The notes below the pieces were generated by a model. That model searched no databases. It was not told where the DNA came from and saw only the letters and a program-made list of their open reading frames with translations. Position numbers and translations under genes: made by a program. From the NCBI GenBank assembly GCA_004380135.1, contig QXCR01000051.1, forward strand, positions 62,001-126,000: a stretch of 64,000 bases of DNA, given 5' to 3'. Of the stretch, positions 54,646 to 64,000 are shown piece after piece. How positions within the stretch are numbered: position 1 is the stretch's first letter; the number at the start of each line of letters is the position of its first letter. The stretch comes from Stemphylium vesicarium. Taxonomy: Eukaryota; Ascomycota; Dothideomycetes; Pleosporales; Pleosporaceae.

Positions 54646-57345
54646 TCATGAGAAAACATCGCCTCCAAAACGCCCTACACTTGCCCAGTCTAGCCGCCTG
54701 GATTCTTCAAGTTGAGGGCCGCCCCACGAGTACACCTTGGGGTCCACAAGGCAGCCAAGACCACCTTGTTGGCACCATTCCACAACCACAGCGTAGATAA
54801 ACTCAATCTTCGCCCGGAGAAGGTTGCTTTCTGTAAGCTCCTTATAGCTGTCTTCTTTGTCTGCCGAACCGTACAAGAGCTGTTGCAAAGAGCCTCGCAG
54901 ATTTGCGCGAGCCTTCACGTGTCTCCACGGCACGTTACCTGTCTCTTCGAGGAGAGACGTCGCATCGAGAGGAAGGCACAGAAAGTGCCCGTATCCAGCA
55001 TCCGACGAGAGAACAAGCTTGGTATGATCGGGGAAGTTGAACTATCCATTGTTAGATTGACCTTGGAGATAGTCGTGACAGTGCTTACCTGGAACGAGCC
55101 ATCATCGAACCCCCAGATCCCTACGTTGCCCAGTCGTTGATAGAAGCGGACAAAGTTCACCCGTGGGTCTTTCCTCAGCGGCTTCTCCTCATCGCCGAAT
55201 GTTGCGCACATGTATTTTCCAAACTTGTGCCAAACTGTCCGGATTTCCTCGACTCGCCGCGATTCAAGCACCTCAATATGCGAGAGCCCTCGGTCTTTCT
55301 TTACGGTTGTGTAGTAGTTGAGCGCAACGCTCTTGGCGAGATCGCGGTTGCCTCCTGCCTTTCGTAGATGATTGTATCCGTCTGTGGCGAACGCGATGGT
55401 GACCGGGTATTGCTCTTCCGCTGATAACAGAGTACCAATACTGCCGTCGTTGAGAACGTAACCAACACCATATCGACGGCTGTAATCTACCCATTTCGCG
55501 ACGAATGGCAATTGCGGTGGCTGGTCTCGCCTCGATTTGGTGGGCTTCTTGTCGAGTGCTCTTTCGAGATTGTCTCGGAAGGTCATCAGACGTGCTAGTA
55601 CTGTTACCGGGTCGGTCGCAGGCATGTCGGAACCAATGGTGCGGTAACGAGGAGCCCCCCGCGAAGCTGATGATTGTGAGCTCGACTCCGGCTTCTCGCT
55701 CTCCCGGGTGCTTGTCTTCACGACCCTTAGAGGTGGCAGGTCAGGGAGCCCTGTCGAAGCAGTCTTTGAAATCTCCTTTGCGGGCTCTTTCGCAGCCCTC
55801 GAGCGAGTCGTTGCTCGCGCTTCACGGGGTACGCGTAATGGGGCGGGTGCTGTCGCTGTGTTCGCCGTAACACGCCCAGGATTTGAGATCTTGCGGACTG
55901 CCCTTAGGCGGGTCGGTTGCTTGTCCAGGATCCTGTGCACTTGCTCGGGCTCTGCTGCTTCTGGCTCTTCATTCTCCTTCAGTGTTTGCATCGGCTCCCT
56001 CCTCGAAGCTCTCGGCACACGAGCTTTCGACCGGTCGTTCCCTGTAGTCTCCGAAAGGGCCTGACCTTCAGATGACGACTCCTTCTCTTCTGATATCTCG
56101 CTGAGGCCTCCGGGCGGTTGGTGAGGCCACTGCACGCGCGCTGGGAAAGGTACGTATACAACGTCCTTCGCAAAGGGTATGTTTGGTTGCTTGCCAGCTT
56201 CGATTTCCTTCTGGCAATCCTTTGCGACCGTCTTGTTCGTCCTGCGGCCATATGCTCCGAAAGTCTTTCCGGTTTCGTATTCGCCAACAGAGGATGATTT
56301 ACAAAGCTGCCACCATTCTTCAGTGTATCCGCGTCTAATGGTCGAAGCAGTCGGAGGGCGGTTCTTGGGCCATTTCGGTATCCGGGAGGTGCAGCCACTG
56401 TCGAGCTCTAATGGGATGTAGCCTAGCTTGAAAAACGGATGCGCAACGATCTGGTCGGGTGTCGGTCGCTCATCTTCGTGGACTAGAAGTAACGAAACAA
56501 TGTCACGGAGGTCGTCGGTGATCTCGTTGGCGAACTTTGCAAGGTCCGGCCAGGTGTATTCGCGAGCCTTGAGTTTTCGGTAAATGTCTTCACGCTTCGC
56601 AGCGTGGAACGGCGCCCTGCCGACAGCGAGTGTGTACATCATGATTCCGATGGCCCAGAGGTCGACCTTTTCGTCGTGTCCCTTTCCTGTCTTTTCCAAG
56701 ACCTCGGGAGCAAGGTAGTTGGGTGTGCCGCACATGGTCGTTCGACGGATCGCCCCATAGTCGCTCTGTGACACCAATAGTGCAGCGAGGCCAAAGTCAC
56801 CGACTTTGACGTTCATGTCCCGGTCGAGAAAGAGGTTTCCAGTTTTGAGATCGCGGTGTACGATGTTGCGTTGATGTAGGTACTTGATGGCGCCGCATGT
56901 CTGGATCATGAATCGGCGGATCTCGGGCATGGTGAAGTATTTGCGCTTTTTGATCGCGTCGGCGAGGGAGCCATTTTCGCAGAGTTCGAGGACGACGTAG
57001 GTGCTGGCTTCGAAGGAAAAGGCGCGGAAGAACTCGACAATGTTGGGATGGGATAGCTTAGAGTGAATCTGGAGTTCAGTCACAAACTGCGACCAGTCAG
57101 TATGCGCCCAACAATCCCTCGCAAACTCGTTGTACCTTTTGCGCCAGCTTGGGCGGCTCCATCTTGGATTTGACGATTTTCAAAGCGACGGTGCTGCTGC
57201 CGAGGTGCTCGTGACCCAGCAGCTTCGCGCGATGGCAGATGGCGAAGCCGCCTTTGCCCAGCTGGTTGCCCGTCTCATACTGAAGTCCTTCGGGATCCTG
57301 CACCACGGCCGGCGGGGCATCTGCGTGTATCGTCGAGGCAGACAT
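54646..57345 (-). CDS. Polo-like protein kinase (867 aa)
   Basis: Mitotic Ser/Thr kinase (Cdc5/PlkA type) controlling spindle and cytokinesis events. Exons 57136-57345, 55089-57086 and 54646-55041 join in phase. Kinase domain: Gly loop LGKGGFAICHRA, ALKIVKS (ATP Lys), catalytic HRDLKTGN, DFGLA, and activation loop RRTTMCGTPNYLAPEVL, all with the Polo-specific GxGGFA form. A long, basic, Ser/Thr-rich linker follows. Polo box 1 begins PFVAKWVDYSRRYGVGYVLN, and Polo box 2 lies in the last exon region around YAVVVEWCQQ. The linker is longer than in yeast Cdc5, as is usual for filamentous fungi. Confidence 0.93.
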
Positions 57346-57846
57346 TTGGCGATAGAGTGTTGGGATGATGAAATCAAGACGGAGTGTTGATGGTCGTAAA
57401 CACGCCGCGGCCTAGCGCCGTTGCTAGGGCCCTGGGGTTCCTTCCCGATCCGTGCTCATGCGCTGCTGCGTGCACAACCTTTCACCTGCGATCGTGAGAA
57501 TTCACCAGTACCGATTCGACTTAGTCTTTACGGGACCATGTGGCTGCAGTGCATTGGACAGAATGGAATCGTGTTGCGCTTCTGCATCTGCCCAGGCGTG
57601 GTCGGGCCTGACTGACTGACTGACCGGCCGTGGTGTCTGTGGATCGATTTCCGGGCTATCGCCAGGCAACTGCAAATCCAACCTCCGGCTCCGAACCATG
57701 CTTATCACCACGGACAACACCACCAAGCGCCGCCGTTTGGCTTTCGATATGATTCTGTTAACATAAAAGTTACTATGAGCATATAATTGCCTGCCAATTG
57801 CTTGCATACATCCCCGCATCCATCCGCAGTGCTCTCGTAACCGAAA
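57346..57846. other. Divergent promoter region
   Basis: It lies between the Polo kinase and the OPA3-like gene. A short run of GACT units near 57608-57623 is the only repeat. Confidence 0.5.
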
Positions 57847-58655
57847 ATGTCCCTCACTCTCAAAGTCACGTCTCTGTTCGTCAGAACTCTTGCTAAGCCT
57901 GTAGCAGTATGTCAATGCGCGCTGTACTCTTTCACATCCCAACTGACTCCAGACAGAATGCCATAAAACGTAATGCCCACGAACATGACCGCTTTCGCCG
58001 AGTTTGCGTCAAGTTTGCCCAAGGACTGCATCGCGTCGACATGCGTATGCGTCTTGGCCTCCTACAGGACCCCGCTGTCATAGACCGGCAAATAAAGAAG
58101 GAGGTTGCCTTGGCAGAGGCTAGACGAAAAGAAGCGGCGGCTCCCACAGTGCTGACCGAGGAAGAGATGAAGGCGGAAGAAGCGCTCACGGAGAAGGAGC
58201 GGGAGGCTATCCGGAAGAAGGCAGAAGAAAGGACCAGACCGCGCATCAGACCTCTTTCCGAGCAAAAGGCCATAGAGATGGGCGCAAACTTCGCCGCAGA
58301 AACCTTCATCTTCGCTGTCGGCATTGCTGTGATTCTTGTGGAACAGTGGAGGCAGCGAAGGAAGGCTCGAAATGCCAGAGATGATATCCGGGAAGACCTA
58401 GAGGAGGTGCAGGCCGAACTCAAAGCTGTCAAGGCAGAGTTTGAGGAATTCAAAGCTAAGCATCCTGAGCCTGCGTCCTCCAAGCTGCTTGGCTTCTGGA
58501 GGGGGAAGAGTGAAGAGAAGAAGTCGGAAGAGAAGAAGAATGCAAAGCCGGAATCAACAAACACGAGCCCCATCGTGGATCAAACGGATGTAGTCACGAC
58601 TGCGACTCCCGAACAACGATTGGCAGACAAGACTGATGGAGTAAAAGAATCATGA
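57847..58655 (+). CDS. OPA3-like mitochondrial protein (252 aa)
   Basis: Exons 57847-57906 and 57957-58655 join in phase. The N-terminus MSLTLKVTSLFVRTLAKPVA matches the OPA3 start (mitochondrial targeting), and NAIKRNAHEHDRFRRVCVKF is the family core. The central RPLSEQKAIEMGANFAAETF leads to a single hydrophobic segment (FIFAVGIAVILVEQ), typical of OPA3. A coiled coil (RDDIREDLEEVQAELKAVK) and a Lys/Glu-rich tail follow. There is a charged insert between the core and the hydrophobic segment. OPA3 proteins affect mitochondrial morphology, and their biochemical activity is not settled. Confidence 0.86.
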
Positions 58656-59408
58656 GGACACACGAAAGACTTGGTGTTTCCATCCGAGCCGCCCTCCATC
58701 ACCCGAAAATGCTCTCGTAGGGCTGTAACGCTGCAGATCGTCACACGTACCGGCCTAGCTTCAAAAAACCCCCATTTCCATACTCTCCTCTCATGATACC
58801 CTTAAGGTTACAGACGGTTGCGGTTCCTGGACGGGTTCCGCGGATTTGACTATATCATGTATATACACACAAAGTTACAGTTGTTCCTGCAACCAACAGG
58901 CTGTACGCAGATCATACGGCAGTTAAGCTTATCAGTTTCTCAATGTCTCTACAACTGCACTTGACGCGAATGGGTCACAGTAGTTCTTACTGGCCAATCC
59001 AATCGGCGCATATCACTTCTAAAAAAAAAGCTATACGTGTAGTCACGATTAGCTATGGAAAATCGTCAGTCGGTCGCTCCTTCCGTGTTCTCATTGTCAT
59101 ACGCTCCTTCCGCGCACCCAAGAAGGCTAAAATACAACGCTTGTTCGATCTGAGAATAAAATAGACATTGCAAGGCGGAACAATTGACAAGCTCCCAACT
59201 TGACTTTAGCAACCACAGCCCAACTTGCGCCCATAATTTGTCTTGCCGCGGCGCCCCGGACTACCCTGCGTCCTCTCATCTCCCGCGAATGTGAGTATTG
59301 CCCATCTTACCAAGCAGACCGGCCTTGACAACTATATCAGTATCGTAACTCCGTCACTGCAGCTTCACCATACTCGCAATCGTCTACAAATTCCATACAA
59401 GCCTGAGA
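58656..59408. other. Intergenic region
   Basis: 3' flank of the OPA3-like gene and promoter of the next plus-strand gene. A GCGAAT/GTGAGT junction near 59290 could be the donor of a non-coding first exon. No other feature. Confidence 0.4.
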
Positions 59409-59939
59409 ATGGCTGCAGCATTCTACACACACGCACTGCCTTCGGTGGAAAGGAGACAGAGTCACTTATCGAGCTCCCCAGCTTCGAATGTCAACCCCCA
59501 GCCTGGAAATGCCATCGCTCTTGCCCAAGTCGACGGCGGAGCTGACCACCATTTCCGGCCACAACACATTGCTACGAGGGACTCTCACGCCCAGCACAGT
59601 GCACAGCATTACATTCATCAACAGCCCCACGTTCAAGCGCCTCACCAGACCCGCAATACCCCATCCATGCCACCGCCGCCTCTGCGCCAGCAAGCTCAGG
59701 TTACTGGGAACGCTGTTCGCGACTTGCTTCCCTACTGTACCACCGAAACTCCGCTTGACGAAGCCCAAGTCATTGCTCTGAGCGATGTCGTAGGTAGTCT
59801 GAGGGAGCTTGTCTTATTAGCGCTTGCCGCTGCGTCCGGCGACGTGAGCAGCGTAGACAAGTTGGAAGGCGCGCTGGGCGAACGCGCTGCTGCGAACATC
59901 TTCGAGTTTTTCGTCGACGAATGGGAGATTGAAGGATGA
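59409..59939 (+). CDS. Hypothetical protein, His/Gln-rich then helical (176 aa)
   Basis: No family recognised. A single exon is visible, with ATG at 59409. The first ~95 residues are disordered, rich in His, Gln, Pro and Ser (for example HAQHSAQHYIHQQPHVQAP). The C-terminal ~75 residues look folded and helical: VTGNAVRDLLPYCTTETPLD, VIALSDVVGSLRELVLLALA and GALGERAAANIFEFFVDEWE. The compact acidic helical end suggests a protein-protein interaction module. An upstream non-coding exon is possible. The well-formed C-terminus argues for a real gene. Confidence 0.6.
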   Translation: MAAAFYTHALPSVERRQSHLSSSPASNVNPQPGNAIALAQVDGGADHHFRPQHIATRDSHAQHSAQHYIHQQPHVQAPHQTRNTPSMPPPPLRQQAQVTGNAVRDLLPYCTTETPLDEAQVIALSDVVGSLRELVLLALAAASGDVSSVDKLEGALGERAAANIFEFFVDEWEIEG

Positions 59940-60083
59940 GACGGGCGGAGATAACATTACACGCACAAGTGACGACTGTGATTTTCGCATCATGATAATT
60001 TATCATACAAACACTTCATTACAGCTTAAACATCAAAACTCTCCAAGCACTACCAACTAGTTCCATCGCATCCTTCCTCTCGT

Positions 60084-61253
60084 TTAGCCTGAGCCAAAGC
60101 TAGTAATGTTGATACCAATACCAGCAAGTGCCGGACCAACATCCAGGTCCAAGTTGATCGTGTTACTCTTAATCGCGTCCTCGTAGTAGGTCAAGTGCTC
60201 TCCATCCTTGATACTCGAGTTACCCACAATCTCCAGCGGCAGCACAGCATCGGTATACTTGCTCTGGATCAGACCCAAAATAGCGAGCTGGTCGACGCGG
60301 CTCTGCAGCGGGAACTGGTTGTCACCGGGCTTGAGGATGAGATTGGGAATAAGGGCGTAGCCAATTCCAGTGCCGTCGACGGCGAGGTTCATGGTGACGT
60401 TTCCGAGATCGAGAGTCATGACCGAGGGGTTGGGAACGCTGACGTTGGCGATTAGGTTGGAGTTGTCGTCGAGGATTGTATCGCCCGAAAGGATCTTGAC
60501 GTCGGTGATGTTGAGGCCGGAGAGCTTGTTGAGACCTGGAGTGTGTTTAGTATCGTGTAATGGGCTTTGATTAACAGCATCAGTACGCACCCTTCATCTT
60601 GACTACTTTGTTGTAGTTGACATCCATGGTGGGAAGCCCGGAGAGGTGGATGTTCGGCTTGCCATCAAGATGAACATCAAACTCCACGCTGGCCAGGACC
60701 ATCTTGGTGTATTCTGAGAAGGCCTCTTTGGATGCGAACTCGACATCTTGCTCAACGCTGACGGGTGTCTCTGACTCGGATTTGACCTCGGGAATGTTGA
60801 TGTACAAGAAAGGTTCCTGTCCTTCAAGTGACAGAGCAGCGCGGAAGGCATCAATCGTAGGGTGATAGCTGCTATCACTCTTGATAACCGTGTCGAGCTT
60901 TAGATGGATTCCGTCGGGGTGCGGGTCCGTGACTTCCTGAGAGGTGACTTCAATTGTAGAAGAGTTAATCTCGCTCTGTGCTTTCTTCGGTATAGCAACG
61001 TAGATGATTGGCAAGACGATGACCAATATGATAACCGCAAATACCAGACAGTCTGTCATATGTCAGCGACACGCATGTGCATTTCCTCGGGAGTTGACAT
61101 ACCACACCACCAGAACTTCCTGCAATGGTTCTTCATGCGCCCCTTCGCGCCCGGCTTCTCCCCTGGCGGGTACAACTTGCTCATCACACCACCCTTCTTC
61201 TGGGGAGCAGTGTACACATCATCTGCACGTGTCGATGCTCCCTTATCGTCCAT
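60084..61253 (-). CDS. DUF3712 single-pass membrane protein (354 aa)
   Basis: Exons 61103-61253, 60591-61052 and 60084-60535 join in phase. A cytosolic N-terminus (MDDKGASTRADDVYTAPQKK, later CRKFWWCD) precedes one transmembrane helix LVFAVIILVIVLPIIYVAI, giving a type II topology. The extracytoplasmic part has repeated beta-strand patterns of the DUF3712/LEA-2-like kind: TMDVNYNKVVKMKGLNKL, KILSGDTILDDNSNLIANVS and DLGNVTMNLAVDGTGIGYA. Such proteins may bind lipids or the cell wall, but no function is established. Basic residues next to the helix fit cytosolic retention of the N-terminus. Confidence 0.82.
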
Positions 61254-62783
61254 CTTGATAGGCTTCGTATTACTTGCAGATTTCCTTGCAGTGACAACTC
61301 GATAGCCGTGGGTTCTCGTGTCCACGCGATACGCGAAAGACGCACGAACTCCTAGGTGGGCCGACGAGCGAAGACTCACACTTATTAAATATAACAATGA
61401 AGCAACGATGAAAACGATCCAATCGTCAATGAAAGGGCCGTAGAATGCGGGGAAAGCAGATCTTGAGGACGTCAAAGCCTGGAAAGAGTTCTGAAAGACT
61501 TGCACATGCGCAACATTGACCGAGACCCCTCTCCTGCCAATTCACAATTGGCGATACACCGAAAATAAGACTCGGCGGACCAGCGTCAAAAAGGGTGCGA
61601 TCAGTGACAGGCCACCTAGTGATTTTCATGGAGACAACGGGTTGCCCGAGAGTAGCCTCATGTGGTGAGACTCCGAAGTGCTTGCCACCTATCCGGATAC
61701 AATACGAAGCCGAGGCAAGACTGGTTCGTCAGACGGGAGGATCGACTGGCACATGCTTCATGTTCTTTTTCGGACTGTAAACGAAACCTGCGTCGTATGG
61801 CGCCGGAAAGCCGTGAGTGGTCGCACCAAGCGCAGCCCAAGATCTTTCGGCCATTTTCAGCTTTGTGTATTGGCTGTGCCATCAGTCTCACGAGGCGCGA
61901 GACTCGGGCGAAATGGCACGCGAACAAAAGAGCGAGCCCTGGGTGGATCGGATGGCGAGGGAGCGATACTTACCCCAGACCAATATTGCGGGCCGTTTCT
62001 TCTTGAAGTTAGTGGTGGGGAAGCACCCCTGTGGCGGCGACCAATGTAAGCGATTGCTTGTCGGTGGTCAGTCTGGATTTGGACTCAGCGCCTCTTTCTT
62101 GCAGACGAGGGAACATCCCAACGAAGCAGGTAAATTGCTATTATCAACAGAAAGTTTCTCAGTAAAAGGATCGGCATCCCCGCTCCTTCACATGAAGGGT
62201 CTACATCCGTAATGAAGGACCCTGTGCCGAGAGGCTCTGGAACCCCAGAGCTGGGAAGATGATGCCGTGCAACAAGCAAGTTTTGACGAGTAGTAAAGGT
62301 CAATGGCACTGTTGCATGCTGATTCGTTCATAGTGAGGGTAGGATCCCTCCCTGTCGCGATCTCCGAGAAATTGCGCAACTGCGGCGTATGTCGTGTGCG
62401 CATCGTCGGTACGAGAGGCTCTGAGCCTGCCCAAGGAGTACTGTCGCACAGGTGGCGCACACTGTCGTTCCTACGAGTTGGAGTCCCAAAGCTTTCTCAC
62501 CGGCGGCTATATGTGAAAGTGGGGCCCTGAGTTATACAACTTGGGATGCCTGGTGTGCATCCGCGAGACAGGTCTTGACTTGCGTGTCAGATGTTGGGGG
62601 GAAACTGCTAACAGTGACAAGTTCAAGTGAAAGAGATGTAGTTGAAAGTAAGGTCCGGGGGATCTCCCGCCCTGGCATGTGCCAAGTGGCGCTACGGTGG
62701 GGTAACTGCAGTCGTGATTTTGGAGTTTACTATTCGCGCCTCCTCGACAATTTCGCCAACACGTCGCATTCTACCACGGCAAC
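61254..62783. other. 1.5 kb divergent intergenic region
   Basis: It lies between the DUF3712 gene and GPATCH11. Open frames of 90-130 codons on both strands overlap one another and have no family or splice support. No repeat or RNA gene recognised. Confidence 0.45.
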
Positions 62784-63758
62784 ATGTCGCAATCAGACGA
62801 GGAAGATGATTACATGAACATGGTGTTCGAGGATGCGCCAAAAGGTCCAAAGTATGAAACTTCCCTGCAGCGCGCTGCGCGCAAACGCAAAGAGGTACGT
62901 CATCCTGCGCCTGCAAAGTATGTCGAGCTGATCAATTGACAGGGCGAAGCCAGAGCAAGACAGAAGACAAAGGCCGAACGCGAAGAAGAAGCAGAAGCTG
63001 CCCGTGAAGCTGCCCTTGCCACGGCCCTCCCGGAGACGAACAAGGGATTCAAGATGATGGCCAAGTTTGGTTTCAAGCAAGGCGATTCCTTGGGGAAATC
63101 TGAAGATGCGCGCAAGGAGCCTATACGAGTTAACCCCAAAGACGATCGAGGTGGCATTGGCCTTGAGTCGGAAAAGAAGCGCAAGTTCAGAGAGCAATTC
63201 GAAGAGGCAGATCGACTGGCAAAGCGTGCCAAGGAAGAAGAGGGAGACTATCTTGAAGTGATGCGACAAGAGCAGAAAGAAAAGAAGGCTGAGAGAGATC
63301 TGGATAATGCGCAGAGGACAGCTGAGAAGTTGGCCGACAAGGAGGCCGAGGCGGAAGGCGCTACCGAACAGCTTGAGAAGCCGTTGAAGGATATAAACGT
63401 GCTTTGGCGTGCTCGCGCGCGACGGAGAGCCGAAGCAAAGCGCGATAAACAGCAGCGACGCGAACTGAACGATAGTCTTGCGTCACGACTACCCACGCTA
63501 GCACCGGAAGATGAAGACGACGATTCCAAAGTAGCCCAAGGCCGGGACCTCGCACCCTTCTATACCACACTTGAACATGAGCATGAGGACGAGGACCCGG
63601 AACTTGCAGAATTCGAGGCTTTGCCTGTGACAGAACGTCTACAGAAGCTGCTTGTTTTCCTTCGCGACAAGTACCGATACTGCCTCTATTGCGGATATGA
63701 GTACCCCGATCCTGAGATGGAAGGCTGTCCTGGAGTGACTGAGGAAGACCACGACTGA
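62784..63758 (+). CDS. G-patch protein of the GPATCH11/CCDC75 type (308 aa)
   Basis: Exons 62784-62894 and 62943-63758 join in phase. N-terminal MSQSDEEDDYMNMVFEDAP is the family opening. The G-patch follows: NKGFKMMAKFGFKQGDSLGK, with GIGLESEKKRKF completing it. Next come a long Lys/Glu/Arg coiled coil (EADRLAKRAKEEEGDYLEV), the conserved KDINVLWRARARRRAEAKRD, and the C-terminal DUF4187 module with CLYCGYEYPDPEMEGCPG. G-patch proteins commonly activate DEAH-box helicases in RNA processing. This one is linked to chromatin or kinetochore in animals, so the fungal role is uncertain. Ends EEDHD. Confidence 0.9.
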
Positions 63759-63910
63759 GTGCAGTAGTAACCCTTTCTACGTGCCTACATAATCTCAAGC
63801 TTACAAGGTATGGGGATAGTTTGCATCCAACCAGCTCCCGGGTAACGGCGACGATGCATCGCGACAGTAGGTTACAAGGCTCTGATCGTCATCTAAAGCA
63901 AGAAAAAATC

Positions 63911-64000
63911 TCAGTGGACTAAGCTTCTACGTTGGCTTCTGCGCGCATCGCCATTCGACGACACCTCTGCGGTCTCTTTGACGATGTTGTCTGCGCCATG
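63911..64000 (-). CDS. Possible C-terminal end of a minus-strand gene cut by the window
   Basis: The frame reading GADNIVKETAEVSSNGDAR and ending SLVH at a TGA (63911-63913) looks protein-like, but only 29 codons are inside the window. Another frame starting at an ATG (63999-63997) is also open here, so the choice is uncertain. Confidence 0.2.
   Translation of the reverse strand, partial: HGADNIVKETAEVSSNGDARRSQRRSLVH

Noticed and set aside
61595..62212. Overlapping open frames between DUF3712 and GPATCH11
   Set aside because: Three frames are open at once with no family or intron logic, as expected by chance in GC-balanced DNA.

Overview
The window is nuclear DNA of a filamentous ascomycete, most likely a Dothideomycete (Pleosporales-like). 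That placement is an inference from gene content and gene architecture, not from a search. The visible signs are compact spliced genes, introns of about 45-70 bp with GTAAGT/GTATGT-type donors, a Zn2Cys6 regulator, DUF3712, Sin3, class I myosin and Polo-kinase genes of fungal type. I see no rRNA, tRNA, CRISPR array, virus or complete transposon.

Layout. 0-8.8 kb: glycine-rich RRM protein (cut by the window edge), a disordered fungal protein whose stop codon lies in a minisatellite, inorganic pyrophosphatase, mitochondrial ribosomal protein mL53 and the Golgi-ER SNARE Sec20. 8.8-10.4 kb: a convergent gap with a short tandem repeat. 10.4-24 kb: cystathionine gamma-lyase, Atg14, a four-exon unknown, thioredoxin reductase, Trm82, ribosomal stalk protein P0, a GNAT protein and a 2EXR-like protein. 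24-30.6 kb is the most accessory-looking part. It holds an Fcy-type NCS1 permease and an arylsulfotransferase-family protein, divergently transcribed from a promoter with three copies of a CCGCGG-centred motif, then a Zn2Cys6 regulator and a small secreted protein. 31-38 kb: a frame-broken locus, gamma-butyrobetaine dioxygenase divergent from the thiamine pyrophosphate carrier, a 2EXR-like fragment, an ANCHR-like zinc-finger protein and a DsbA-fold protein. 38-64 kb: Sin3, a GH3 beta-glucosidase, myosin I, Polo kinase, an OPA3-like protein, an unknown, a DUF3712 membrane protein and GPATCH11.

Most genes are independent housekeeping units. The permease/sulfotransferase/regulator group is the best candidate for a functional cluster. 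Two metabolic enzymes (pyrophosphatase and thioredoxin reductase) have long in-frame leaders before the canonical start that resemble mitochondrial presequences, which suggests dual targeting. Exon limits were read by eye from splice signals, reading phase and family conservation. Joined lengths were checked to be multiples of three for complete genes.
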